A stretch of 64,000 nt of DNA from Pseudomonas cichorii (GTDB lineage: Bacteria; Pseudomonadota; Gammaproteobacteria; Pseudomonadales; Pseudomonadaceae), in contig NZ_BLVZ01000005.1 of assembly GCF_015471405.1 (NCBI RefSeq), positions 62,001 through 126,000 on the forward strand, in the 5' to 3' direction. The notes under the pieces are model-generated. The model saw nothing but the letters and a program-made list of their open reading frames with translations. It did not search any database and was not told the DNA's origin. Both the position numbers and the translations under genes were made by a program. This document shows, piece after piece, positions 11,201-17,993 of the stretch. Numbering within the stretch: the stretch's first letter is position 1; each line of letters starts with the position of its first letter.

Positions 11201-11496
11201 TGCCACTGGACATCCTGAAAATCGATCAGTCCTTCGTCCGCGGCCTCCCCGAAGACACCCACGACGCAGCCATCGTTCGCGCCATCATCGCCCTGGGCCG
11301 CAGCATGCAACTGACCATCATCGCCGAGGGCGTCGAGAACCCCGAACAACAGAAATTCCTCACCGAACACGGCTGCGAACAGATTCAGGGCTACATCGTC
11401 AGCCTCCCCTTACCTCCCGAGGAATTCTGCTCCAGATTTCTTCTTATGAATCTTTCGGATTTTTCGGATAGCACAGCCGCGAAACCGCCGTTATAA
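8269..11496 (+). CDS. Multi-PAS GGDEF-EAL cyclic-di-GMP signalling protein (RmcA-like)
   Basis: The 1075-residue protein has a signal peptide (residues 1-19), a short periplasmic segment, one membrane helix (about 97-115), four PAS modules (about 130-255, 258-382, 385-500, 505-630), a GGDEF domain with intact ARLGGDEFIVLL (about 712-723), and an EAL domain (AEALIRW near 843 through DDFGTGYSSL near 964). Both catalytic domains look intact, so it could make or degrade c-di-GMP; family precedent (P. aeruginosa RmcA, also next to rpoD) favours degradation with PAS-based redox sensing. The periplasmic part is only about 75 residues, too short for the Venus-flytrap domain of RmcA. Confidence 0.9.
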   Translation: MLRLSAITLFCLIGSIAHANTPGLPDTRQDALTASEELRNGTHAYPFQDTESPRLWLAQQDSKALLLVSDSTLTSLQQPDIDRWESSEPVHWENFLLYGLPGLLLLSAVLAVVIRNNRKLNLEISRGVELEQKLRGSEYHYRGLVESLSAVAWEANPEKMTYNYVSPQAESLLGYPLAKWLQPGFWRSIVHPEDIDAAETFCKQQALSGNDHSLDYRVRNAEGRILWIRDIVSLIKRGPEPIIRGLMIDISASKQTEEALRLSEGKFSSVFAQCPDILIIARLCDGIILEVNKAFVAQTGMTSEETIGKTATQINLWAIPGVGPGLLERLQQGRIRNLEMPLRRKDGRTFSCLMSADPFEMSATPAVLLTVSDITPLKQAQQQLQLSEEKFAKAFHSSPDGLVIARTSDGMLMEVNEGFCRLTGYSEDQCLERSGLDLQIWVDPSERQQLVKQLQQHGVVRDFRGQIRRLDGQVRLCEMSSHPLLIAGEECIMTLARDITERQQMQEKLHLAATVFESTAEGVLITDTRQRINAVNRAFSEITGYGEQEALGQTPRLLASGQHDSAFYASMWHQLGAEGHWQGEICNRRKNGELYPSWLTISAVRNKDRFITHFVAVFADISSLKHAQARLDYQAHHDPLTGLPNRTLFESRLQSALLHSEESGSLGAVLFLDLDRFKHINDSLGHPVGDLLLKGIAQRLKETLRDIDTVARLGGDEFIVLLPGLLQPGDAQTIGNKLLACFTAPFQAGEHEFFMSASIGSSLFPTDGTDVATLVKNADAAMYRSKAKGRNRIESYTRDLTSQASERIALEQELRRAIERNELSLSYQPKTSLLTNKLVGAEALIRWSHPTFGEVPPEHFIPLAEENGMILQIGDWVLEHACIQMRKWRKTYEPFGPLSVNLAGAQLRQPNLLKRIEQLLLDNDLEPGCLQLEITENFIMSQTEEALSVLHKLKKLGVQLAIDDFGTGYSSLSYLKRLPLDILKIDQSFVRGLPEDTHDAAIVRAIIALGRSMQLTIIAEGVENPEQQKFLTEHGCEQIQGYIVSLPLPPEEFCSRFLLMNLSDFSDSTAAKPPL

Positions 11497-11497
11497 T
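11492..11497 (+). promoter_or_regulatory. Putative -10 of the tRNA promoter
   Basis: TATAAT overlaps the stop codon of the upstream gene and is followed by a GC-rich stretch (CCGCGGCC) before the tRNA, as in stringently controlled stable-RNA promoters. The -35 is weak. Confidence 0.45.
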
Positions 11498-11511
11498 CCG
11501 CGGCCTACTGA

Positions 11512-11588
11512 GGGCCCATAGCTCAGTTGGTTAGAGCAGAGGACTCATAATCCTTTGGTCCACGGTTCGAGTCCGTGTGGGCCCACCA
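11512..11588 (+). tRNA. tRNA-Ile2 (CAU anticodon, expected to be lysidine-modified)
   Basis: A complete 77-nt cloverleaf with encoded CCA. The acceptor stem pairs GGGCCCA with TGGGCCC, the anticodon loop is CTCATAA, and the T-arm contains GGTTCGAGTCC. A CAU anticodon could mean Met, but C4-G69, C5-G68 and C6-G67 in the acceptor match the TilS identity pairs of tRNA-Ile2. The stretch after the anticodon (AATCnnTTGGTC) also matches E. coli ileX rather than elongator Met. TilS would convert C34 to lysidine so that it reads AUA. Automatic tools often label this gene tRNA-Met. Confidence 0.85.
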
Positions 11589-11594
11589 TGTTTT

Positions 11595-11620
11595 AAAAAG
11601 CCGCGCACTGCGCGGCTTTT
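11595..11620 (+). terminator. Terminator after tRNA-Ile2
   Basis: AAAAAGCCGCGCA and TGCGCGGCTTTT form a strong hairpin with a T tail, seven bases after the tRNA 3' end. Confidence 0.9.
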
Positions 11621-12278
11621 GTCGTTTTAAATCCCGGGAATTTCAGGCTGATTCGCCTTGCTTGATGCTGGCTGAGTCCACAAAGTGTCCAGCACGCTTT
11701 ACCAAAGAGTTCAGATCGACTACCTCAAGCCGTTCAGGCGTAATCCATGCTCGGTTTACGTGACAAGTGACCTTGAATGTAACGTATGCCTGACTTTTGG
11801 GAGAAATCAAAACAAGAGAGGCTCACGTCAGCGCCAGCACAATCACCGTAAGAGGATTTCACCGAGCCCTCCGGGAACCTCCAGCTCCCGCAGACGCTCG
11901 AATCACCTCGTGGAAGCCGCCGCCCTGAGTGGTGGGGTTTTCCGTGCTGATGATGAGTTTTGCAACGCTCCCGAATAAAAGCTACACGCCCTTTTTTCCC
12001 ACTGACGTGTAAGCTACCGGCGCCGGTCACGTTGAGGATGGCTGGCTCGTACAGGAATTGCTGCTATACAGACGGTAGCGCTCGAAGCGGGGAATATGCC
12101 GCTAAGGGGCTCATACCGAGATTGGCCGGACACATCGGGTAGATGCCTGATTTTTATGAAGCAAGACTACGGCCCTCCGTTTTCAGGAATACCAAACAAA
12201 AACAGCCCGCAAGATGCCTCTGATAAATCACAGGCGCATCCCGTACAATTACAGGGTTTATTTAGATGGGCACGAAAA
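11621..12278. other. Intergenic region with a possible gene remnant
   Basis: No intact gene is seen. On the minus strand, about 11644-11808, an open stretch of 54 codons reads FLPKSQAYVTFKVTCHVN and continues to ...SIKQGESA, bounded upstream by a stop and lacking a start codon. Its composition is protein-like, so it may be the tail of a decayed gene. The rest, up to the O-antigen ligase start, is non-coding and presumably holds that gene's promoter. Confidence 0.35.
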
Positions 12279-13481
12279 ATGTCAGCTGATGTATCAGCAG
12301 AGAGCAAAAATCAACGCTTGGGTAATCTGATCAACAAGTACCTGTTACCGCTAGGCTGGCTCGTTACCCTGACAGGGATATTCTGGATCTGGGATAGAGC
12401 GCTCTACCACAAGCTTTTTTATATATTTCTGGCCTTCCCTACCTTTCTCGTATTGGTCATGCGGCCTCGCTTGCTGAAGCCCCTGACCTGCAATCCATTA
12501 TTCATTGCATTCGGTGTCTTCAGTGCATACATCCTGATCAGCATTGCCTGGGCCGTGACGGAGGATGATCTGCCAGGCCTGCTCAAACGCCCTCTCTACA
12601 TCGCGTTGTTGTTGTTTTCTACAGGCATCATTGCCTTGAATTACCCCGCACGGCTGGAGCAGTCCACACGCCTGTCAGCCATCATTGCCGCAGTGGTGGC
12701 TTGCCTGTCACTGGCCTATTTCGTACTTTTCGATATACCTGCCGGTGAAAGCCGCCTGAATGGTTACGGCGTGCTCGAAAATCCGTTGCTTACCTCTCAT
12801 GTCTTGGGCGCATTCGCTGCGTTCTGGCTAGCCTCATGGTTCCAGGCACGCAAGGCATGGAACCCGGTGCCGATTATCTGTCTGGCATTTCTGGGAGCAG
12901 CAATCATGGCAACCGGGTCACGGACGCCATTGATTGGGTTGGCGGCCGCCCTGGGGTGGCTGTTACTCGTTGGTGACCGGCGACGCAGCTTGTTTGCCAT
13001 CGGGATAGCCGTTATTGCCCTGATTGCTGTTCTGCTGATTCATCCCGACGCAATCACGCAGCGCGGTTTGTCCTACCGGCCCGCGATATGGATGGAATCA
13101 CTGCGCCAGATCAGCGAACACCCGTGGCTGGGCTATGGTTTCGGTACAACGATGACAGTAGTGATTCCAGGCCTGCCCTTCAATCTTGCCGATCCACACA
13201 ATATAGAGCTGGGCGTGCTCTATTCGGGCGGCATCATAGGGCTGGTACTGTGGATGACGATGTATGGCCTGGCGATCCATTTCTGCTGGACCCACCGCCA
13301 GTATCCAGCCGTCACCATCGCGGCGACCTGGCTTGTATTCGGCTTTGCTTCAGGGCTGACTGAAGGCAATGCCTTCATGTCACGTCCCAAGGAACACTGG
13401 TTCCTGATCTGGATGCCCCTGGCCCTGGTCTACGCCCAGTCATTGATTTACCGGGCGCGCAGCCAAACGATCAAGAAATAA
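12279..13481 (+). CDS. O-antigen ligase family membrane protein (Wzy_C/WaaL-like)
   Basis: Members of this family join polymerised O-antigen to lipid A-core, or act as polymerases, at the periplasmic face of the inner membrane. From the chosen start (MSADVSAESKN) the protein is 400 residues with about 10-12 hydrophobic segments. The family hallmark is present: ATGSRTPLIGL (about 209-219), then ISEHPWLGYGFGT and DPHNIELGVLYSGGIIG (about 305-321), with the catalytic-type histidine in a large periplasmic loop. ATGs at 12096 and 12156 in the same frame would add a hydrophilic leader and look less likely. It converges with, and overlaps by 11 bp, the glycosyltransferase, suggesting a shared role in surface polysaccharide. 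Confidence 0.85.
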   Translation: MSADVSAESKNQRLGNLINKYLLPLGWLVTLTGIFWIWDRALYHKLFYIFLAFPTFLVLVMRPRLLKPLTCNPLFIAFGVFSAYILISIAWAVTEDDLPGLLKRPLYIALLLFSTGIIALNYPARLEQSTRLSAIIAAVVACLSLAYFVLFDIPAGESRLNGYGVLENPLLTSHVLGAFAAFWLASWFQARKAWNPVPIICLAFLGAAIMATGSRTPLIGLAAALGWLLLVGDRRRSLFAIGIAVIALIAVLLIHPDAITQRGLSYRPAIWMESLRQISEHPWLGYGFGTTMTVVIPGLPFNLADPHNIELGVLYSGGIIGLVLWMTMYGLAIHFCWTHRQYPAVTIAATWLVFGFASGLTEGNAFMSRPKEHWFLIWMPLALVYAQSLIYRARSQTIKK

Positions 13482-14361
13482 CCAGCCGCCACATGCCGCG
13501 CAGGGTTTTCCTGTTCCAGAACCTGACCGGGATATCTGCCAGGATTTCCCGAGTCAGCGCCTTGTCGCGGTTGGCGTACTTGAGCACCATGGAGTTGCGG
13601 AAGTTCATGCACACCTTCTCGTACTGAGGATGATCACGAAACACCTCGTACGTTTTGAGCACGTTGTCCACCATGAACCGACCGTTCTTGAAGGTGTTGC
13701 TAGGGTGGTCACGGTATTGCGCCAGCACTTCACCGAGAATGTCGATGAAGTAACCGGCGCGGGCAATCGCCAGCTCGATATAAATATCCTCAAGCCGAAT
13801 ATTGGCGTTAAAGCCGCCGACCTTATCCAGAGCTTCTCGTCGAAACATCAATGTGGCTGAGGCAGGCCCTGGCTTGCGATTGAGAAATAGATCGTCGAAA
13901 TCCAGACGGCGGAATGGAAGGTTTCTGTTGCGCTGCTCACGCTCACCCATCACCTGGCCATTCTGGTCGATAGTTTCTATGTTGGCCGCGCAGATGCCCA
14001 CTTCAGGCTTGTCTTTCATGTACTCCACTTGCGTGGCGATACGGTGGGGAAACATGATGTCATCGGAGCCGAAGGGAACGACCAACTCGCCTCGCGCACG
14101 CTCGATCGCTTCATTGAGGGTGCGGGCCAGGCCCTGGTTGGCCTGAAAGCGCAGATCAAAGCCATGCGCCTCCTGGAGCCGCTTCAGGACTTCCGGGCTT
14201 TCGTCTTTAGAGCCATCGTCGACGACCAGAAGCTCGATATTCGGGTAGGTTTGATTGATGACGCTATTGATACTGTCTTCGATGTAGCGTGCGTGATTGT
14301 AGGAAGCGATGATCACTGTCACCAACGGTGTATCGGTGACATCGTGACGTTGAGCGCACAT
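13471..14361 (-). CDS. Family 2 glycosyltransferase
   Basis: A cytoplasmic GT-A fold enzyme of 296 residues that would transfer a sugar from a nucleotide-sugar to a glycan. The N-terminus TPLVTVIIASYNHARYIEDS, the nucleotide-binding VVDDGSKDES (about 46-55), the DXD-like FGSDDIMFP (about 98-106) and a later LEDIYIELAIA (the ED acid/base region) are all visible. A CAGGGGA ribosome-binding site precedes the ATG. Its neighbour is an O-antigen ligase, so LPS or another surface polysaccharide is the likely acceptor; the sugar cannot be told from sequence. Confidence 0.85.
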   Translation of the reverse strand: MCAQRHDVTDTPLVTVIIASYNHARYIEDSINSVINQTYPNIELLVVDDGSKDESPEVLKRLQEAHGFDLRFQANQGLARTLNEAIERARGELVVPFGSDDIMFPHRIATQVEYMKDKPEVGICAANIETIDQNGQVMGEREQRNRNLPFRRLDFDDLFLNRKPGPASATLMFRREALDKVGGFNANIRLEDIYIELAIARAGYFIDILGEVLAQYRDHPSNTFKNGRFMVDNVLKTYEVFRDHPQYEKVCMNFRNSMVLKYANRDKALTREILADIPVRFWNRKTLRGMWRLVIS

Positions 14362-14911
14362 AAAAATCCCCTGGATCGAATCTGTACGGCATTCAGTATT
14401 TTCAGCTGAAAACTGTGAATGCCGGGCTCAAGGCTCGTAGGCCCCGGCGAATAAATTTTGCGCAATATTACTTGAATCACCCATGTTTTCGTAGGTATCT
14501 CAGCCTGTAAGGACTGCCCTTGCTGAAATCCAGACCACCACTTCCCCCCTTCTCGACAGCCAGCTTGCCCGGCGTAAACGTCTTCGCGTACCGGGCATTC
14601 CATGTAGATATACACATTCCGCATCAGAGATTCTCCGGCTTGCTCTGGGCCAGACGCACACGCTTGTGACTCATGGCGCCGAGAGGCGGATATCCTGTGC
14701 AGACGTGCCTGCTTGACCAGCTGGGCCAACCGCCGCAGCGTGTCAGTGCATCAAGCGGGGTTGGCATTCGTTTTTCTCATGAGTCTGTCGCGCCAATGAC
14801 AATGACTCAAAGCAGGAAAGCAATAAACAATTCCCCCTCCACTTGTGGCTTACTGGGCATCGCCATCATCAAAGCATGGACACTTTCCCCACCCTCGCGG
14901 CCATTTAACGC
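14362..14911. other. Gene-poor spacer of 550 bp
   Basis: It lies between the divergent glycosyltransferase and FUSC genes. Reading both strands shows only ORFs with poor composition and no start signals (for example a 136-codon minus-strand ORF overlapping the glycosyltransferase start). It probably contains the promoters of both flanking genes; nothing else was recognised. Confidence 0.5.
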
Positions 14912-15979
14912 ATGACGAATTCGCGCTCTGTTTTTATCCCTTCCTGGCTTCGCCCTGTTCTGCGTCCTGTGCTTGACCCGTATCGCCGCTATCGGCATGC
15001 GCGGCTGATTCATGCCGCACGTATCGTGGTCGGGCTGCTGGTATCGATCCTGCTGACTTCCGGCTTGAACATGCCCCATGGTGAATGGGCGTCGGTAACG
15101 ATGCTGATCGTGATCGGCGGTTTGCAGCACCATGGCAACATCGGCAAGAAGTCCGTCGAGCGCGCATACGGGACGCTGATTGGCGCGGGCCTTGGGCTGT
15201 TTGTGGTGGTGCAGCAGGGGTATCTGGAAATTCCGTTGCTGACCTACGTCATGATGTCCGTGATGTGTGGTTTCTTCGCTTATCACGCGATCGGCAAGGG
15301 CGGTTATACCGCGCTGCTGTCGGCGATTACCCTGTTTATCGTGGCGGGCCACGGGGTCAACCCGATCAGTGATGGTCTGTGGCGGACGCTGGATATCATG
15401 ATCGGTATCGCACTGGCGCTGGCCTTCTCCTTTGCCTTGCCGCTGTATGCGGTCTTTTCCTGGCGGTACAACCTGGCCAGCGGCCTGCGCGATTGCGCGA
15501 AGGTTTACGGGCGCATCCATCAAGGCGAGCCGATCAGCGCCGACGAGCACTTGAAACTGACTGCAAGGCTCAACGCCACGATGCTGCAACTGCGCTCACT
15601 GCTGCCATCGGTGTCCAAGGAAGTGAAGATTTCCATGGTCGAACTGGATGCCATACAGGGTCATTTCCGGATGTGCCTGAGCACGCTGGAGATCCTTTCC
15701 AACATTCGTCCTGCCAATCTCGACCAAGCCGCAGGTGCTGCGTTGAAAACGTCCATGGACGCCGACTACCGCCAGATTCGCAGGCAACTGATCGGCATGG
15801 CTCGAGCCCTGCAAACCGGTGCTACCGAGCGTCTGGCACGGCAATCCGAAACGGCGGCCACCGAATCGGCAATACCTGCCGAACTGACCGGCTACCACTT
15901 GATGACTCAACAGTTGGCGCACAATCTGGATCGCCTGCAGGAGCGCCTGTCCAAGACCGCCAAGCGCTGGAAATTTTGA
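14912..15979 (+). CDS. FUSC-family inner-membrane protein
   Basis: A 355-residue protein of the fusaric-acid-resistance/YccS-like group. About six hydrophobic helices occupy residues 30-185 (HAARIVVGLLVSILL, LGLFVVVQQG, MMSVMCGFFAY, TALLSAITLFIVAG, IGIALALAFSFALP), followed by a soluble helical tail rich in Arg, Leu and Gln. The motif GGLQHHGNIGKKSVERAYGTLIG in the loop after the second helix is typical of the family. Members are linked to export or envelope functions, but no substrate can be assigned. The Lrp-type regulator starts 12 bp after its stop, so the two are probably co-transcribed. Confidence 0.8.
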   Translation: MTNSRSVFIPSWLRPVLRPVLDPYRRYRHARLIHAARIVVGLLVSILLTSGLNMPHGEWASVTMLIVIGGLQHHGNIGKKSVERAYGTLIGAGLGLFVVVQQGYLEIPLLTYVMMSVMCGFFAYHAIGKGGYTALLSAITLFIVAGHGVNPISDGLWRTLDIMIGIALALAFSFALPLYAVFSWRYNLASGLRDCAKVYGRIHQGEPISADEHLKLTARLNATMLQLRSLLPSVSKEVKISMVELDAIQGHFRMCLSTLEILSNIRPANLDQAAGAALKTSMDADYRQIRRQLIGMARALQTGATERLARQSETAATESAIPAELTGYHLMTQQLAHNLDRLQERLSKTAKRWKF

Positions 15980-15990
15980 AGGAGAGCATT

Positions 15991-16452
15991 TTGTCCGATA
16001 GCCGCCCTCTCGCCCTCGACGATATCGACCGCCAGTTGATTGCGGCCCTGCAACTCAATGCACGGGAAAGCGTGGCCATGCTGGCGCGGCAACTGGGGAT
16101 TGCCCGTACCACCGTCACTTCACGACTTGCCCGCCTGGAAAGCACCAAGGTGATCACAGGTTATGGCGTGCGCCTGAGTCAGCGTGTCGTGGATGGCGGC
16201 TTGCAGGCGTATGTCGGCATTACCGTCCAGCCACGTTCGGGCAAAGAGGTGCTGCGCCGGCTCAGTACCCTGGCACAGGTTCAGCAGTTATGCGCCGTCA
16301 GTGGCGAGTTCGATTACGTCGCCTGGCTGCGCACCGACTCACCGGAGCAACTGGACCAGTTGCTGGACCTGATCGGCAGCATCGATGGCGTGGAAAAGAC
16401 CACGACCTCAATTATTCTCAGCAGCAAGATTGATCGCGGACACGCTGTTTGA
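15991..16452 (+). CDS. Lrp/AsnC-family transcriptional regulator
   Basis: This small regulator would bind DNA through an N-terminal HTH and sense an amino acid through its C-terminal RAM domain. The start is a TTG at 15991, placed after an excellent GAAGGAGAG and giving 153 residues beginning MSDSRPLALDDIDRQLIAAL. The HTH is VAMLARQLGIARTTVTSRLARLE (about 26-48). The RAM domain follows, with VVDGGLQAYVGITV and SGEFDYVAWLR. The much longer open frame upstream is a shadow of the FUSC gene. Lysine-catabolic davBA lies nearby, and an Lrp-type gene is linked to davBA in P. putida, so control of davBA is conceivable. Confidence 0.85.
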   Translation: MSDSRPLALDDIDRQLIAALQLNARESVAMLARQLGIARTTVTSRLARLESTKVITGYGVRLSQRVVDGGLQAYVGITVQPRSGKEVLRRLSTLAQVQQLCAVSGEFDYVAWLRTDSPEQLDQLLDLIGSIDGVEKTTTSIILSSKIDRGHAV

Positions 16453-16767
16453 TCATGTTTTTGCGAGCGGAATAATTGCGCTTACACGTAATTTAAAAAC
16501 CCGTTTTTATTGAGTTCAGGCATCCACTAACGACCTGCATTTATCTATTTACGACATGGTTAAATAATAATCAAAACAACACGCAGGCAGGATGACATCA
16601 CTGAACTTTTCAGCTAAGTTGCGAAAATCAGGGACGCCATCCATTCCGATGAGCACATAAAAATTCAGGGACAATAAATTCAGGGCTAAAAAGCCCTTTT
16701 TTCCGTTTTACTTTCTCGACGTTCGAGAACTCTGCCGCCACTCCACATTTTTTCAAGTAGAACGAAA
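16453..16767. other. AT-rich spacer upstream of the chemoreceptor-like gene
   Basis: This 315-bp stretch is clearly AT-richer than its surroundings and contains no gene. It holds the terminator listed at 16683-16702 and probably the promoter of the following gene, which starts 65 bp beyond that hairpin. Confidence 0.5.
16683..16702 (+). terminator. Terminator-like hairpin before the MCP/Cache gene
   Basis: GGGCT-AAAA-AGCCC followed by six T residues. It may end the FUSC/lrp transcript or act as a leader attenuator for the next gene. Confidence 0.7.
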
Positions 16768-17811
16768 ATGATTGAGCCAGAGCGGATTGTCATCCTGTCC
16801 AAAGAAGTAGAAGCGTTAGCCAATCGGGGCGTCAGTGATATTCAAGTCATCACCCGACAGACACGCTTGCTGGCAATCAATGCACTGATCGAAGCCGCCC
16901 ATGCCGGTAGCGCAGGCAAAGGTTTTTCAGTAGTGGCCGAAGAGGTCAAGAACATCTCCGAGCGTGTTTCAAAGATCGCTGCAGCCCTGACTCATGATTT
17001 GCAAGCCTCGGTCAATCAATTGATCGAACTGGGCCAAGGCATGTGTTTCGATATGCGCGGCCAGCGCCTGGCCGACCTGTCACTGAACATGATCGAAATC
17101 ATCGACCGTAACTTATACGAACGGACCTGTGACGTTCGCTGGTGGGCAACGGATGCCTCGCTGGTCGATATGCTTACCACCCAGACACCGCAAACCTGCG
17201 CGCATGCCAGCAAACGCCTGGGAATCATTCTGGACAGTTACACCGTCTATCTGGACATATGGGTGGCTGATAAAAACGGTCGAGTGGTTGCCTCTGGCCG
17301 CTCTGGCACGTACGAAAAAGTCATGGGGGCAAATGTCGCCGAAGAGCCGTGGTTCAAGAACGCCTTGCGTCACACCTCAAGCGATCAGTACTACGCAGGG
17401 CAAGTGGCTGTAGAACCTTTACTGAACAACTCGCAGACATGCGCGTTCAGTGCCGCGGTGCGCAGCAATGCTGGTTCGCAAAGCCCAGTGATCGGTGTCA
17501 TCGGTATTCTCTTCGACTGGCAAAGTCAGGCCCGATCGGTCATTGATGGCGTTCGACTGAGTGACGAAGAACGCGCGCGCAGCCGGGTAATGATGGTCGA
17601 CGCCAACCACCGGATAATCGCCAGTTCCGATGCAGAAAGCCTGCTCGGCGAGCCTGTCCAGTTACAAACCAAGGCCGGGCAGAACAGCGGTTACAGCACC
17701 CAGCAGGCTCAAGCCATTCAAGGCTATGCACTGACGCCCGGCTTTGAAACCTGGCCCGGTATGGGATGGCTTGGCGTCATCGAGCAACAACTCCCTGCCA
17801 TAGAAGCCTGA
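16768..17811 (+). CDS. Soluble chemoreceptor-tip plus Cache-domain protein
   Basis: The 347-residue protein has the usual chemoreceptor order reversed. The N-terminus (residues about 25-75) is the methyl-accepting chemotaxis hairpin tip: ITRQTRLLAINALIEAAHAG then KGFSVVAEEVKNISER, the region that binds CheW and CheA. Residues about 115-345 look like a double-Cache sensor (DIWVADKNGRVVASGRSG, EEPWFKNAL, VIGVIGILFDW, MVDANHRIIASS). There is no signal peptide or membrane helix, so it should be cytosolic. The HAMP domain and most of the signalling coiled coil are missing. Similar short proteins are known in Pseudomonas; the ligand and role are unknown. Confidence 0.75.
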   Translation: MIEPERIVILSKEVEALANRGVSDIQVITRQTRLLAINALIEAAHAGSAGKGFSVVAEEVKNISERVSKIAAALTHDLQASVNQLIELGQGMCFDMRGQRLADLSLNMIEIIDRNLYERTCDVRWWATDASLVDMLTTQTPQTCAHASKRLGIILDSYTVYLDIWVADKNGRVVASGRSGTYEKVMGANVAEEPWFKNALRHTSSDQYYAGQVAVEPLLNNSQTCAFSAAVRSNAGSQSPVIGVIGILFDWQSQARSVIDGVRLSDEERARSRVMMVDANHRIIASSDAESLLGEPVQLQTKAGQNSGYSTQQAQAIQGYALTPGFETWPGMGWLGVIEQQLPAIEA

Positions 17812-17993
17812 CGCAGCCCAACCCGCGAGCCGGACCTTCTGACTCGCTCGCGGGGTCAGCCACCACTACAAAATGACCTACATATTCGTCACATTGAATA
17901 AAAACACATCATAACGACGACACTTTGCGTCTTATTAACGTACTCACGCTTATCTAGACTGTTGTTTTCGCTGTAGCCGAATCAAGGTCTGTC

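Noticed and set aside
11512..11588. tRNA as the island attachment site
   Set aside because: The island is 19 kb away inside nadE and no direct repeat of the tRNA 3' end was noticed there.
14319..14729. A 136-residue minus-strand protein
   Set aside because: Overlaps the glycosyltransferase start, has poor composition and no start signal.
15379..16452. A 357-residue protein in the Lrp frame
   Set aside because: The upstream two-thirds is a shadow of the FUSC gene; a TTG start with GAAGGAGAG at 15991 gives a normal Lrp-type protein.
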